Shown here: positions 14,898 through 22,253 of the stretch, piece by piece
Layout: the number at the start of each line of letters is the position of its first letter
Numbering within the stretch: position 1 is the stretch's first letter
DNA from: an uncultured Rickettsiales bacterium
GTDB lineage: Bacteria > Pseudomonadota > Alphaproteobacteria > Rickettsiales > Deianiraeaceae
Length of the DNA: 29,054 bases
Direction: 5' to 3'
NCBI GenBank assembly: GCA_946544555.1
Contig: CAMNMI010000002.1
Coordinates: 1 to 29,054 of the forward strand
The notes under the pieces: generated by a model
Told to the model about the DNA's origin: nothing
Database searches by the model: none
The model's input: only the letters and a program-made list of their open reading frames with translations
Position numbers and translations under genes: made by a program

Positions 14898-16217
14898 TCA
14901 GCTCAATAATATACCAAATATTACCGTGCAAGTTGAAACAATACACACACTCAAATAAACCAAGAAGGTTGACCAGAATTGTCCTGTTCTTTTTCTATTC
15001 TGGGAGGTTGTAAATGACAACATGTGGAATATGAGTGGATATAAATATGCAATGCAGAGGAACATTCCTGTTATCAATACAAACAGGTTTGCTAAACTTG
15101 CAAAGTTAAGGCCAGTGATTAATCCATGAACCATTGAGTGTTTGCTCAAAAATCCAAGCGTGATTGGCATGGACATCAAACTTATAGCAGGCACAAGCCA
15201 CATGATTGACAAGACAACTGGCAGACGATTTCTGGTAAATTTCAACTCACTGACCGTTGTTGCGTGGTATCTTGCCATCAAATATCCAGCATAGAAGAAG
15301 AGATTGATTTTAGCAAAGGAGTGAGCTACAAACTGCATTTTTGCGGCGTCCATGGATGCATCTGTAAAGCAGAACATGCATAGCGAGACATAACCAATTT
15401 GGCTGATTGTGGAATATGCTAAACGCTGTTTGATGTTATCACTTGCTATTGCTGAAATTGCGGCCAAGATTATACTTGCACCGGCCAAGAGCTCCGGCCA
15501 ATAAACACCATTGAATGAGTAAATATTCTGACGTAGGAACTCCAAACCAAATGTCTCATTGATGACTTTATACATCAAGAACAACCCACCTTTGACAACT
15601 AACACTGCATGCAGAAGTGCGCTCACAGGCGAAGGTGCAACCATGGCATGAATTAACCACTTGTGGAGGGGATATATCGCCGTTTTAGAAATTCCATAAA
15701 CACACATGAAGAAGAGGATGTTAATCATCAACTGCGAGATTGGTATGCCGCAAAGAACTCCGCCGACAACGAAGTTTGTGTGGCCGGCAAAATTGTATAT
15801 CAAGATTATCGCTGGGAGGAGAAATATCATGGATGGGATAAGGAGATAATAGGCATATGTCAGAGCATGCTTTTCACTGTTTTCATCTCCATGATGCTTG
15901 ACAAGCATGTAGGTGCAAACGGAAAGTAAGTCATAAAAAATGAACGCCGTGAATAGATTTGCAGAATATGCAAGCCCGATTGCCATGAGTGATGACAACG
16001 CAATAAACGAGTGAAAGCGAATTTTGTGATGGTCACGCTCAAATGTGAGATAACCAATGCTATAAAGTGTGGTAATGAGATATAGGAATAATATAATTGC
16101 TACAAAACAGTTTGATACTAACGAAGTTTTGAGAACGAGCTCCACGTGGTCGGATAGGACTGATGTGCGCAACAGTTGAACTTCAAAATCAAGATGTTTT
16201 AGCAACCAGTGTAGCAT
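14898..16217 (-). CDS. complex I/Mrp-type antiporter-like membrane subunit
   Basis: A 439-residue protein with about 12 hydrophobic segments, of the proton-conducting membrane transporter family (NuoL/M/N and MrpA/D). Seen: a segment-five FIFYDLLSVCTYMLV with Asp96 where NuoL-type proteins have Glu, and SKTAIYPLHKWLIHAMVAPS with Lys178. It continues PVSALLHAVLVVKGG with His203 and Lys209, and later HSFAKINLFFYAG. It is shorter than the usual 480-600 residues, and no other nuo or mrp gene is adjacent. It could be a stand-alone cation/proton antiporter-like protein; the true partner is unknown. A TTGACA promoter places the ATG at about +1. Confidence 0.75.
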   Translation of the reverse strand: MLHWLLKHLDFEVQLLRTSVLSDHVELVLKTSLVSNCFVAIILFLYLITTLYSIGYLTFERDHHKIRFHSFIALSSLMAIGLAYSANLFTAFIFYDLLSVCTYMLVKHHGDENSEKHALTYAYYLLIPSMIFLLPAIILIYNFAGHTNFVVGGVLCGIPISQLMINILFFMCVYGISKTAIYPLHKWLIHAMVAPSPVSALLHAVLVVKGGLFLMYKVINETFGLEFLRQNIYSFNGVYWPELLAGASIILAAISAIASDNIKQRLAYSTISQIGYVSLCMFCFTDASMDAAKMQFVAHSFAKINLFFYAGYLMARYHATTVSELKFTRNRLPVVLSIMWLVPAISLMSMPITLGFLSKHSMVHGLITGLNFASLANLFVLITGMFLCIAYLYPLIFHMLSFTTSQNRKRTGQFWSTFLVYLSVCIVSTCTVIFGILLS

Positions 16218-16225
16218 GTATGGAA

Positions 16226-16252
16226 ATCAAAAATAAAAAATATGTTTGTCAA
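16226..16252 (-). promoter_or_regulatory. promoter of the antiporter-like gene
   Basis: On the minus strand there is a -35 TTGACA (16247-16252), a 15-nt spacer and a weak -10 TTTGAT (16226-16231). The ATG at 16217 is 35 nt from the start of the -35. Confidence 0.4.
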
Positions 16253-16361
16253 CTTAATTATATTAATGCTTTTATACATCAAAAAACCTTTTAGGATTTG
16301 AAAGCAAAAAAAACATCAACAAACAACCTATGTGTATAATCTTTGATAAATTTTATTATCA

Positions 16362-18740
16362 TCAATACTGCGCCCCAAACTTAATACCAAATTCAAGTGG
16401 AGTATCGTAAGCTTTCTTAATAATTGGGCGAGCATAGTAAAGACCAATTTCTCCCATTGGGGACTGCCAGTTGATTGCCACACCAGCAGACATACGCATC
16501 ATGGCACTGTCAAGCACACTCTCTTTGTATTGCACGCCGTCAATGGTGTATGACTTTTTGTTGAGCTTGCCTGCAAAGCCCCATGCTGAACCGATATCTA
16601 CGAAGGCAGAAAGATATACTCCAATGTCTTTTGGTAAGAAGAGAGGTGAACGGAATTCAAGTGTTGCATAGTAATATTGCAGTGCCTCTATGGCGTAATA
16701 TAGCGTATTGTATGAACCATTTGAGCCATAGCGAGCAATACGTGGACCAATACCAAAGAAGTTAAATCCGCGCATTTGATAACCACCTAATGAGTAAAGG
16801 TTTTCAAATCCAATTTGCTTTGACTTGTTGAGCTTTGTGACTATACCTCCCATGAGCTCTGTGTGTAATATCAAATCCTCGCCCAATAGCTGATGGTTGA
16901 CGACTAAGTGTGCGGAGTTCTGCATGAATTGTTGTCCGCCCATGATGCCAAGTCCAGCAAATGTGATTGAGTATTGCAACATGAAACCTTTTGTAGCATA
17001 ACGTGCACGGTTCATTCTGTTCCATGTAAGTGTCAGGCCGACTGTGTTGCTGTTGCGTGAACCAAGCAGTTGGTCATATAGTTGAAAGCCAGTAGCGGCC
17101 ATCATTTTGTAGGTATAATGTGCCATTCCGAGCGAGAATTGCAACATCAATCTGGTTGCGAGTTCAAATCCAAATGTCAGGTTTCCACCATAAGAATATC
17201 CTTTATAAAGCATCATGGATGTATATTTTGTTCCACCGCCGAGGTTGCCGAACTTTGATGCAAATCCGCTTATTCCCATACCAATATTGTAGTTCTTGAA
17301 GAAATATGGGTCATAGAAATTGACATTGACACTCTCACTCCAACCTGAACGTTCAAGCCCTATTCCTGCGCTGTATCCGCGTCCGAAGAGGTTATTTATC
17401 TGCGCATTGACACTTCCAATGATACCAAAATAGTTTGACCAACCTGCACTGAAATTCAAGCTTGCAAACAGTTGCTCCTCAACCTTTATTTCCAGTTCAA
17501 TCAAATCACTGTTTGGAATGAAGTTTTCTTTCATTTCCACGTTTTTGAAGAAGCCCAGCATGTAGAGACGATCGCGGCTCTCTTCAATGAGTTTAGCATT
17601 ATAAATATCTCCCTCGTGTATCATCAACTCACGGAGAATAACCTGATCTTTTGTGGTGACATTTCCTGATATTTTTATCCTGTCAATATAGAACTTTTCT
17701 GTTGCGTTAAGGACATACTCCACATCAACAGTTTGTGCTTCATCATCGTAATGTAGTTCATAAGTCGGAACCACGTTTGCAAAGCCATTGCTGTTGAGAT
17801 ATTCGGCCATTTCAGCTGTTGTTTTCTGCAACTTTTCCAGAGAGAATTTGTCTCCGTTCTTTGACTTGATTGCTTTGCGCAGAGTGTTGTTATTCTGGAA
17901 TGGCGTGTGCTCGGTTCTAATCCTGCTATTGCCAAATTTGTAGACCTTGCCTTCATTTATGAAAAAGTTGAGTGTGAAATTATAGTCGTCCTTGTTCAGT
18001 GTAGCAAATGCTTTTTCAACGCGCATTTTTGCATATCCACGGTTTTGATAGAACTCTGTCAGAGCACGCTTGTCTTCTGCTATTGTATCCTCTTGGAATT
18101 GTCCTGATTTATCCGTCAGCGCAAACATTGAACGCTCGCGTGAGAATATAATATCCTTCAATGTGCGGGCGGAGTAGTTATCATTACCGCTGAATATTAT
18201 CTCATCAATGTGGCTCAAATCACCTTCCTTAATGTCAAATATCAAGTCAACTGTGTTGTTCTCCAAAAAGACAACCTTTGGCTCTATTTGTGCTCCAAGA
18301 TAACCCATCTTTTGGTAGACAGAATACATCCTATCCAAATCAAATTTTACCTTGTTTTTGGAGTAGGTTTGCATCTCTTTGGAGAGGAGCTCTTTTTTGA
18401 TTTCTTTGTCGCCCAGCTTGCCGTTGCCAGTGAAATATATTCCAGACACAATCGGGCTTTCCAATACCTTGACAACTACATTGCCGTAGTCCATGTCAAC
18501 TGATACATCGGAGAAATATCCACTTGCATATAGTTGTTTGGTTGCATCGTTTATGTCCTTTTCAAGGATGTTATCTCCAACCTTGAACGGCATGCTGGAT
18601 AATATCACGTTGTCACCAGTGCGAGCATTTCCATCAATTGTTATGTTGCGGACAATTTCTGCACGGGCATATGTACTTGCAAGCACTGAGCACATCGTGC
18701 TGATTGTCAATAGTAATGTTATCCTGAATAGGAGATACAC
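16362..18740 (-). CDS. bamA: outer-membrane protein assembly factor BamA
   Basis: A 792-residue Omp85 protein that folds and inserts beta-barrel proteins in the outer membrane. With the GTG at 18740 it has a good signal peptide: MYLLFRITLLLTIST, then ending near YARA before EIVRNITIDG. Five POTRA-like domains follow (to about residue 375), beginning near IVRNITIDGN, with repeats such as VKVLESPIVSGIYFTGNGKL and IDRIKISGNVTT. The C-terminal barrel ends FGIKFGAQY, with a terminal aromatic residue. The reading frame stays open upstream through the GC-rich repeat at 18793-18885, but that extension (Arg/Pro/Ser-rich) is not protein-like. A -35-like TTGCAA (18777-18782) fits the GTG start. Confidence 0.93.
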   Translation of the reverse strand: MYLLFRITLLLTISTMCSVLASTYARAEIVRNITIDGNARTGDNVILSSMPFKVGDNILEKDINDATKQLYASGYFSDVSVDMDYGNVVVKVLESPIVSGIYFTGNGKLGDKEIKKELLSKEMQTYSKNKVKFDLDRMYSVYQKMGYLGAQIEPKVVFLENNTVDLIFDIKEGDLSHIDEIIFSGNDNYSARTLKDIIFSRERSMFALTDKSGQFQEDTIAEDKRALTEFYQNRGYAKMRVEKAFATLNKDDYNFTLNFFINEGKVYKFGNSRIRTEHTPFQNNNTLRKAIKSKNGDKFSLEKLQKTTAEMAEYLNSNGFANVVPTYELHYDDEAQTVDVEYVLNATEKFYIDRIKISGNVTTKDQVILRELMIHEGDIYNAKLIEESRDRLYMLGFFKNVEMKENFIPNSDLIELEIKVEEQLFASLNFSAGWSNYFGIIGSVNAQINNLFGRGYSAGIGLERSGWSESVNVNFYDPYFFKNYNIGMGISGFASKFGNLGGGTKYTSMMLYKGYSYGGNLTFGFELATRLMLQFSLGMAHYTYKMMAATGFQLYDQLLGSRNSNTVGLTLTWNRMNRARYATKGFMLQYSITFAGLGIMGGQQFMQNSAHLVVNHQLLGEDLILHTELMGGIVTKLNKSKQIGFENLYSLGGYQMRGFNFFGIGPRIARYGSNGSYNTLYYAIEALQYYYATLEFRSPLFLPKDIGVYLSAFVDIGSAWGFAGKLNKKSYTIDGVQYKESVLDSAMMRMSAGVAINWQSPMGEIGLYYARPIIKKAYDTPLEFGIKFGAQY

Positions 18741-18754
18741 AATAAAACTGGGAT

Positions 18755-18782
18755 TAATTAATCTAAATAATATTATTTGCAA
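18755..18782 (-). promoter_or_regulatory. possible bamA promoter
   Basis: On the minus strand there is TTGCAA (18777-18782), a 16-nt spacer and a weak TAATTA (18755-18760), just downstream of repeat copy D. The distance to the GTG is 42 nt. Confidence 0.3.
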
Positions 18783-18792
18783 GGGTGAAATT

Positions 18793-18885
18793 GTTGCGCG
18801 GCGCGGAGCGCATTTGGCCGCCGAGCGCAGCGAGGAGGAGCGTAGCGGTGCCAAATGGCGAGGGCGTGGCCTCGGGCAGCGCAAC
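18793..18885 (+). repeat. GC-rich palindromic repeat, copy D
   Basis: 93 bp. Outer arms GTTGCGC and GCGCAAC pair perfectly, and inner arms CATTTGGC and GCCAAATG pair over 8 bp. The loop contains GAGCGCAGCGAGGAGGAGCG. It lies between the glycosyltransferase stop and the bamA signal region and accounts for the false N-terminal extension of the bamA frame. Confidence 0.9.
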
Positions 18886-18891
18886 TATTTT

Positions 18892-20493
18892 TCATTTTTC
18901 TTTGCTACCATCCACCTCGTGCATTGTCTTTGCCCAGTAAAATGGTCGCTTCCAAATGTCAACAACTGCAAGCCATGTTGTAATGAAATGTAGGGAAAAA
19001 TATAATGGATATAAAATAAGTGTAAAAAATAACTTCCATATTTGATTGAGGTTCTTCTTATTGATTGTGTGTGTAATATTTGTAGCATATGCGTAAGAAA
19101 AGATTAGAGTTATGTAGTATAGAAAAGATGATAGAAAGATTAGACAAAATATTAGATAATTGGATGAAAAACCAAGAAGTGATAGACAAAGAAATAAAGG
19201 AATTAGAATATAAGCAACAGTTGCGTAACCAACAACGCAATGAAGAAGAAAAACGTTCCTAATATTTGAGTTGTAGTGTCTATTGTACGCCGTGAGGTAA
19301 TAAGTCAATAAATATCCCTTCATCCAGCGAGTGCGTTGTTTGAGCCACGACTTTACATCAACCACACACCATTCTGTGGTATCACTGGCAAGATGCATGA
19401 TATTAGTCTTTTTGTGTTCATACATAGTTATTGTCGTCAATTCCAAATCTTCCGTGACATGATAACTATCCCAGAAGTGTTGGCGCAAAAACTCCATTCT
19501 TATGTGGTTGCTTGTTCCACCAAGTGGCAGAGCAATTCCTAACCGTGATAGTTCTGGCAAAGTCAATTTAAACCAAGTTGTATATTCCACATTGAACCAT
19601 TCAGTCAGCAAATTCCAGTTATAATTGTAGAACGACAAACATCCTTGCAAGATGTCAACTTCTGGATGCTTGCGAAATGTATAAATTGCCTTCATGAGTT
19701 GTTCTGGCTCTGGTTTGTCCTCTGCATCAAATATGACAAGATATTCTCCTTTGGCAAAGAGAGCGGCAACATTGCACGCTTTTGGCTTTGTTCTTGGTTC
19801 AAAATATGGCACCCACAGTTTGGTTATCCACCCTTCCAGAGACGGAATATCATTTAAAATATCTCTTGTTTGCAGGTCGTCCTCTTCCAGCACCAATTTA
19901 ACATCCAATTTGTCCTTTGGATAGTTGATATTTCTCAATGAGTTCAACATCTGGTTGATAGTTTCCTTGCTCTCATGGAACATTGGCACAAGAATGGTAT
20001 AAATTGGCAAGTCGCTCTCATTCTTGAAGTTTTGATATTCTTCTGTCTCAAATTGTTTGGCTTCTTGTTTTAGAGTGCCTCTCAACCATGAGGATAACAC
20101 CATCCAGCATTTGCATAATAGACAGCATGAGTTGTATATTACCGCAAACATCAGCAATATCTTTGCAGTTGTACCAAATGACAACATTAGGAACACACAA
20201 ACCAATATAGTTATACAAACAACTTTAAATTTTGCATAGTTAATGTTCTTCACAGTTGGCATGCCTTTGCGGGTATTTTGACAAAACTCTATAATCCAGT
20301 CGTGAAATACATCTAATAGCAATTTAGTAAAGTCCTCACGGGTAATGCAAATAGCATCATCTTTTGGCGTAACTGAAATCAGTGTCTTCTTGCCGTTGTA
20401 GACACATTCAAGCTCTTCTTTGGTTGCAATTGTATGAAATATTTCAAAATTTATACTTCCATTATATTTAACTTTATTACTATCTATTAGCAT
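18892..20493 (-). CDS. processive family 2 glycosyltransferase, membrane-bound
   Basis: A 533-residue protein: a cytoplasmic N-terminal region (1-88), two hydrophobic segments (about 90-130), a GT-A catalytic domain (about 160-395) and four or five C-terminal hydrophobic segments (about 412-512). Catalytic marks of the BcsA/NdvB-like GT2 group are present: VLEEDD (201-206), DAED (256-259), TED (347-349) and QRTRW (386-390). The tail RPFYWAKTMHEVD resembles the ending of alphaproteobacterial members. It probably polymerises a cell-surface beta-glycan from a nucleotide sugar; the product cannot be told from sequence. The start overlaps the rpe stop by 14 nt, so the two are coexpressed. Confidence 0.85.
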   Translation of the reverse strand: MLIDSNKVKYNGSINFEIFHTIATKEELECVYNGKKTLISVTPKDDAICITREDFTKLLLDVFHDWIIEFCQNTRKGMPTVKNINYAKFKVVCITILVCVFLMLSFGTTAKILLMFAVIYNSCCLLCKCWMVLSSWLRGTLKQEAKQFETEEYQNFKNESDLPIYTILVPMFHESKETINQMLNSLRNINYPKDKLDVKLVLEEDDLQTRDILNDIPSLEGWITKLWVPYFEPRTKPKACNVAALFAKGEYLVIFDAEDKPEPEQLMKAIYTFRKHPEVDILQGCLSFYNYNWNLLTEWFNVEYTTWFKLTLPELSRLGIALPLGGTSNHIRMEFLRQHFWDSYHVTEDLELTTITMYEHKKTNIMHLASDTTEWCVVDVKSWLKQRTRWMKGYLLTYYLTAYNRHYNSNIRNVFLLHCVVGYATVAYILIPLFLCLSLLGFSSNYLIFCLIFLSSFLYYITLIFSYAYATNITHTINKKNLNQIWKLFFTLILYPLYFSLHFITTWLAVVDIWKRPFYWAKTMHEVDGSKEK

Positions 20494-21154
20494 TGTTAAA
20501 TATGGTATCTAATTCATGTATGAAAGATTTTCTATCTTCACCTGATTTGTTGAATAAGGCACTACCTACAACAGCCAAGTCAACAAAATCTGCAACAAGA
20601 GGCAATGTTGATGCATTAATTCCTCCGTCTACTTGCACAGTAAAATTGCCACCTTTGCGTATGCCAAGCATTTTGCCAAGGTCTATGAGTTTATCCAGGG
20701 TTTCTAAAATAAAGTTTTGTCCTGACATTCCTGGCTCAACCGACATTACTAAAAAATGATTGATGTTATCAAGCAGGGGTTCAATTACGTCAATGTTCGT
20801 TTTTGGTTTGATTGCAACTCCTGCTTTTTTGCCAAACGAATTTATCAATTTGGCAAGTTCGATGCATTCATTGACACCACTGGTTGCTTCGTAGTGAAAT
20901 GTCAGGATGTCTGCAAACTCGGCCATTTTTTCAATTTGTTCACGTGGATTATCAACCATCAGGTGGGCATCCATCGTCATTCCAGTTGTAGCACATGCGC
21001 GCAGGAATTGTTGTCCCAGTTCAATTCTCGGTACAAAATGCCCGTCCATTATGTCAATATGGAGTAAATTTATGCCTTCTGCCTTCAAAAAATTGATGTC
21101 ATCCTCCAAGTGCAACATGTCTGCGCACAAGATAGAGGGACAAATTTTTGACAT
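20480..21154 (-). CDS. rpe: ribulose-phosphate 3-epimerase
   Basis: A 224-residue TIM-barrel enzyme interconverting ribulose-5-phosphate and xylulose-5-phosphate in the pentose phosphate pathway. Seen: PSILCADMLHLEDDI near the start, the metal and catalytic region HIDIMDGHFVPR (about 32-43), DAHLMV (about 61-66), MSVEPGMSGQNFI (about 136-148; usually MSVNPGFGGQ) and VDGGIN (about 174-179). The ATG at 21154 is chosen because homologous sequence begins there and a TTGAAA (21182-21187) sits 33 nt upstream. An in-frame TTG at 21199 would add 15 unconserved residues. It is followed by the overlapping glycosyltransferase gene. A transposon lies 48 nt upstream. Confidence 0.93.
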   Translation of the reverse strand: MSKICPSILCADMLHLEDDINFLKAEGINLLHIDIMDGHFVPRIELGQQFLRACATTGMTMDAHLMVDNPREQIEKMAEFADILTFHYEATSGVNECIELAKLINSFGKKAGVAIKPKTNIDVIEPLLDNINHFLVMSVEPGMSGQNFILETLDKLIDLGKMLGIRKGGNFTVQVDGGINASTLPLVADFVDLAVVGSALFNKSGEDRKSFIHELDTIFNNANR

Positions 21155-21201
21155 GCTTGGTGTTGGTTTGATGATTTTTATTTTCAACCACTTTGACAAA
21201 G

Positions 21202-21209
21202 AGTAGTAT
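21202..21209 (+). repeat. target-site duplication, left copy
   Basis: AGTAGTAT directly abuts the left inverted repeat and is repeated exactly at 24278-24285. Eight base pairs is the duplication length known for IS1595-family elements. Confidence 0.93.
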
Positions 21210-21233
21210 CGCTCTGTAATGAATAATACTTGA
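21210..21233 (+). repeat. left terminal inverted repeat
   Basis: It begins CGCTCTGTAATGAATAATAC and continues TTGA, pairing with 24254-24277 at 22 of 24 positions. Its inner end contributes the start of the transposase -35 TTGACA. Confidence 0.93.
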
Positions 21234-21257
21234 CATTTAAAAACAACATGCTATAAA
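21230..21257 (+). promoter_or_regulatory. transposase promoter
   Basis: A -35 TTGACA (21230-21235), a 16-nt spacer and a -10 TATAAA (21252-21257); an alternative -10 TAAAAT lies at 21254-21259. The -35 overlaps the inner end of the left inverted repeat, so transposase bound there could repress its own gene. Confidence 0.6.
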
Positions 21258-21272
21258 ATAGCTGTAAGAAAT

Positions 21273-22253
21273 ATGACGAACATTGAAAAAGTAAGAGAGC
21301 AAATCAAACAAATGACAGAAGAAGAGAGATTAGAATTAATAATGCTTTGTAATCTTGAAAACAATAAAACAAACGAACAAAATGTCTACTTGAAATTATC
21401 AAACAATCATCACTGCCCTCACTGTGGAAGTAATAAGATATGTAAAAATGGTTTTACAGGTAAAGCGCAGCAATTTAGATGTAATAACTGCCATAAAAAT
21501 TATTCTATTAGAACTAATACAATATTTTTCCACACAAGAAAATCAATTCAACTATGGCAGGAATACATTGAGCTATTTTCACAAGGTTTGTCACTTCGTA
21601 AGATTGTAGAGAAAATGGATGGCAAGATTAAATTGCAAACTGCTTTCTTTTGGAGACATAAAATTCTTAAAGTTCTCACTAAAAAAGATGATAATAACAA
21701 ACTCGGAGGTATTGTAGAAGCAGACGAGACATTTTTTGAGGAGTCACAAAAAGGATCAAGAAAAATGACAAGAAAAGCAAGAAAACGTGGATATTCAAGT
21801 TATGTAGGAGACAAGAAAACTAAAATATGTGTATTAACAGCAATAGACAGAAATAAATCATCATTTACAAAACCTGTTGGGTTTGGTGGTTTGGAAAAGG
21901 ATGATGTTTTACTCTTACAAAGACACTTGATAAAAGACAGTATTTTAATTACAGATGGAAATAGGACATATAGGAACTTACATGATGTAAGGTTGAAGTC
22001 ATTGAAATTCGGCAAACCACAAAGCAAAGTATATCACATGAATACAATTAATAGCTTTCACTCACATCTCAAAAAGTTTATGATTAGATTTAATGGTGTT
22101 GCCACTAAATACTTGGATTATTATGTTGAGTATTTCAAAAATGTAAAAGATAACATTGATGTATTTACAGCATTATTAAATAATGCTTGTTATTATAGAA
22201 ATATTGATGTTAGGAATAAGAGGATGTGTTTTGAGAAATATGTGAATTTATAG
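21273..22253 (+). CDS. IS1595-family (ISXO2-like) transposase
   Basis: A 326-residue transposase. The N-terminal zinc ribbon has CPHC (48-51) and CNNC (70-73), followed by a helical DNA-binding region (LSLRKIVEKM, 107-116). The RNase H-like core shows Asp151 in IVEADETFFEES, Asp228 in LITDGNRTY, and Asn260 with Lys267 in NTINSFHSHLKKF. This gives a DDN-K pattern, which is known in part of the IS1595 family in place of DDE. The ending KYLDYYVEYF (about 279-288) is also typical. The gene looks intact, so the element may be active. It should cut and join the element ends and make the 8-bp duplications. It has no ribosome-binding site. Confidence 0.93.
   Translation: MTNIEKVREQIKQMTEEERLELIMLCNLENNKTNEQNVYLKLSNNHHCPHCGSNKICKNGFTGKAQQFRCNNCHKNYSIRTNTIFFHTRKSIQLWQEYIELFSQGLSLRKIVEKMDGKIKLQTAFFWRHKILKVLTKKDDNNKLGGIVEADETFFEESQKGSRKMTRKARKRGYSSYVGDKKTKICVLTAIDRNKSSFTKPVGFGGLEKDDVLLLQRHLIKDSILITDGNRTYRNLHDVRLKSLKFGKPQSKVYHMNTINSFHSHLKKFMIRFNGVATKYLDYYVEYFKNVKDNIDVFTALLNNACYYRNIDVRNKRMCFEKYVNL

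Noticed and set aside
16281..16300. Weak hairpin with a T run after bamA
   Set aside because: Only about three contiguous pairs plus a mismatch; not enough to call a terminator.
18741..18884. N-terminal extension of BamA by 48 residues
   Set aside because: It is encoded largely by the GC-rich repeat and precedes a normal signal peptide starting at the GTG at 18740.
21155..21199. Earlier TTG start for rpe
   Set aside because: The extra 15 residues are not part of the epimerase family, and they would begin 10 nt from the transposon duplication; the ATG at 21154 fits both the protein family and the upstream hexamer.
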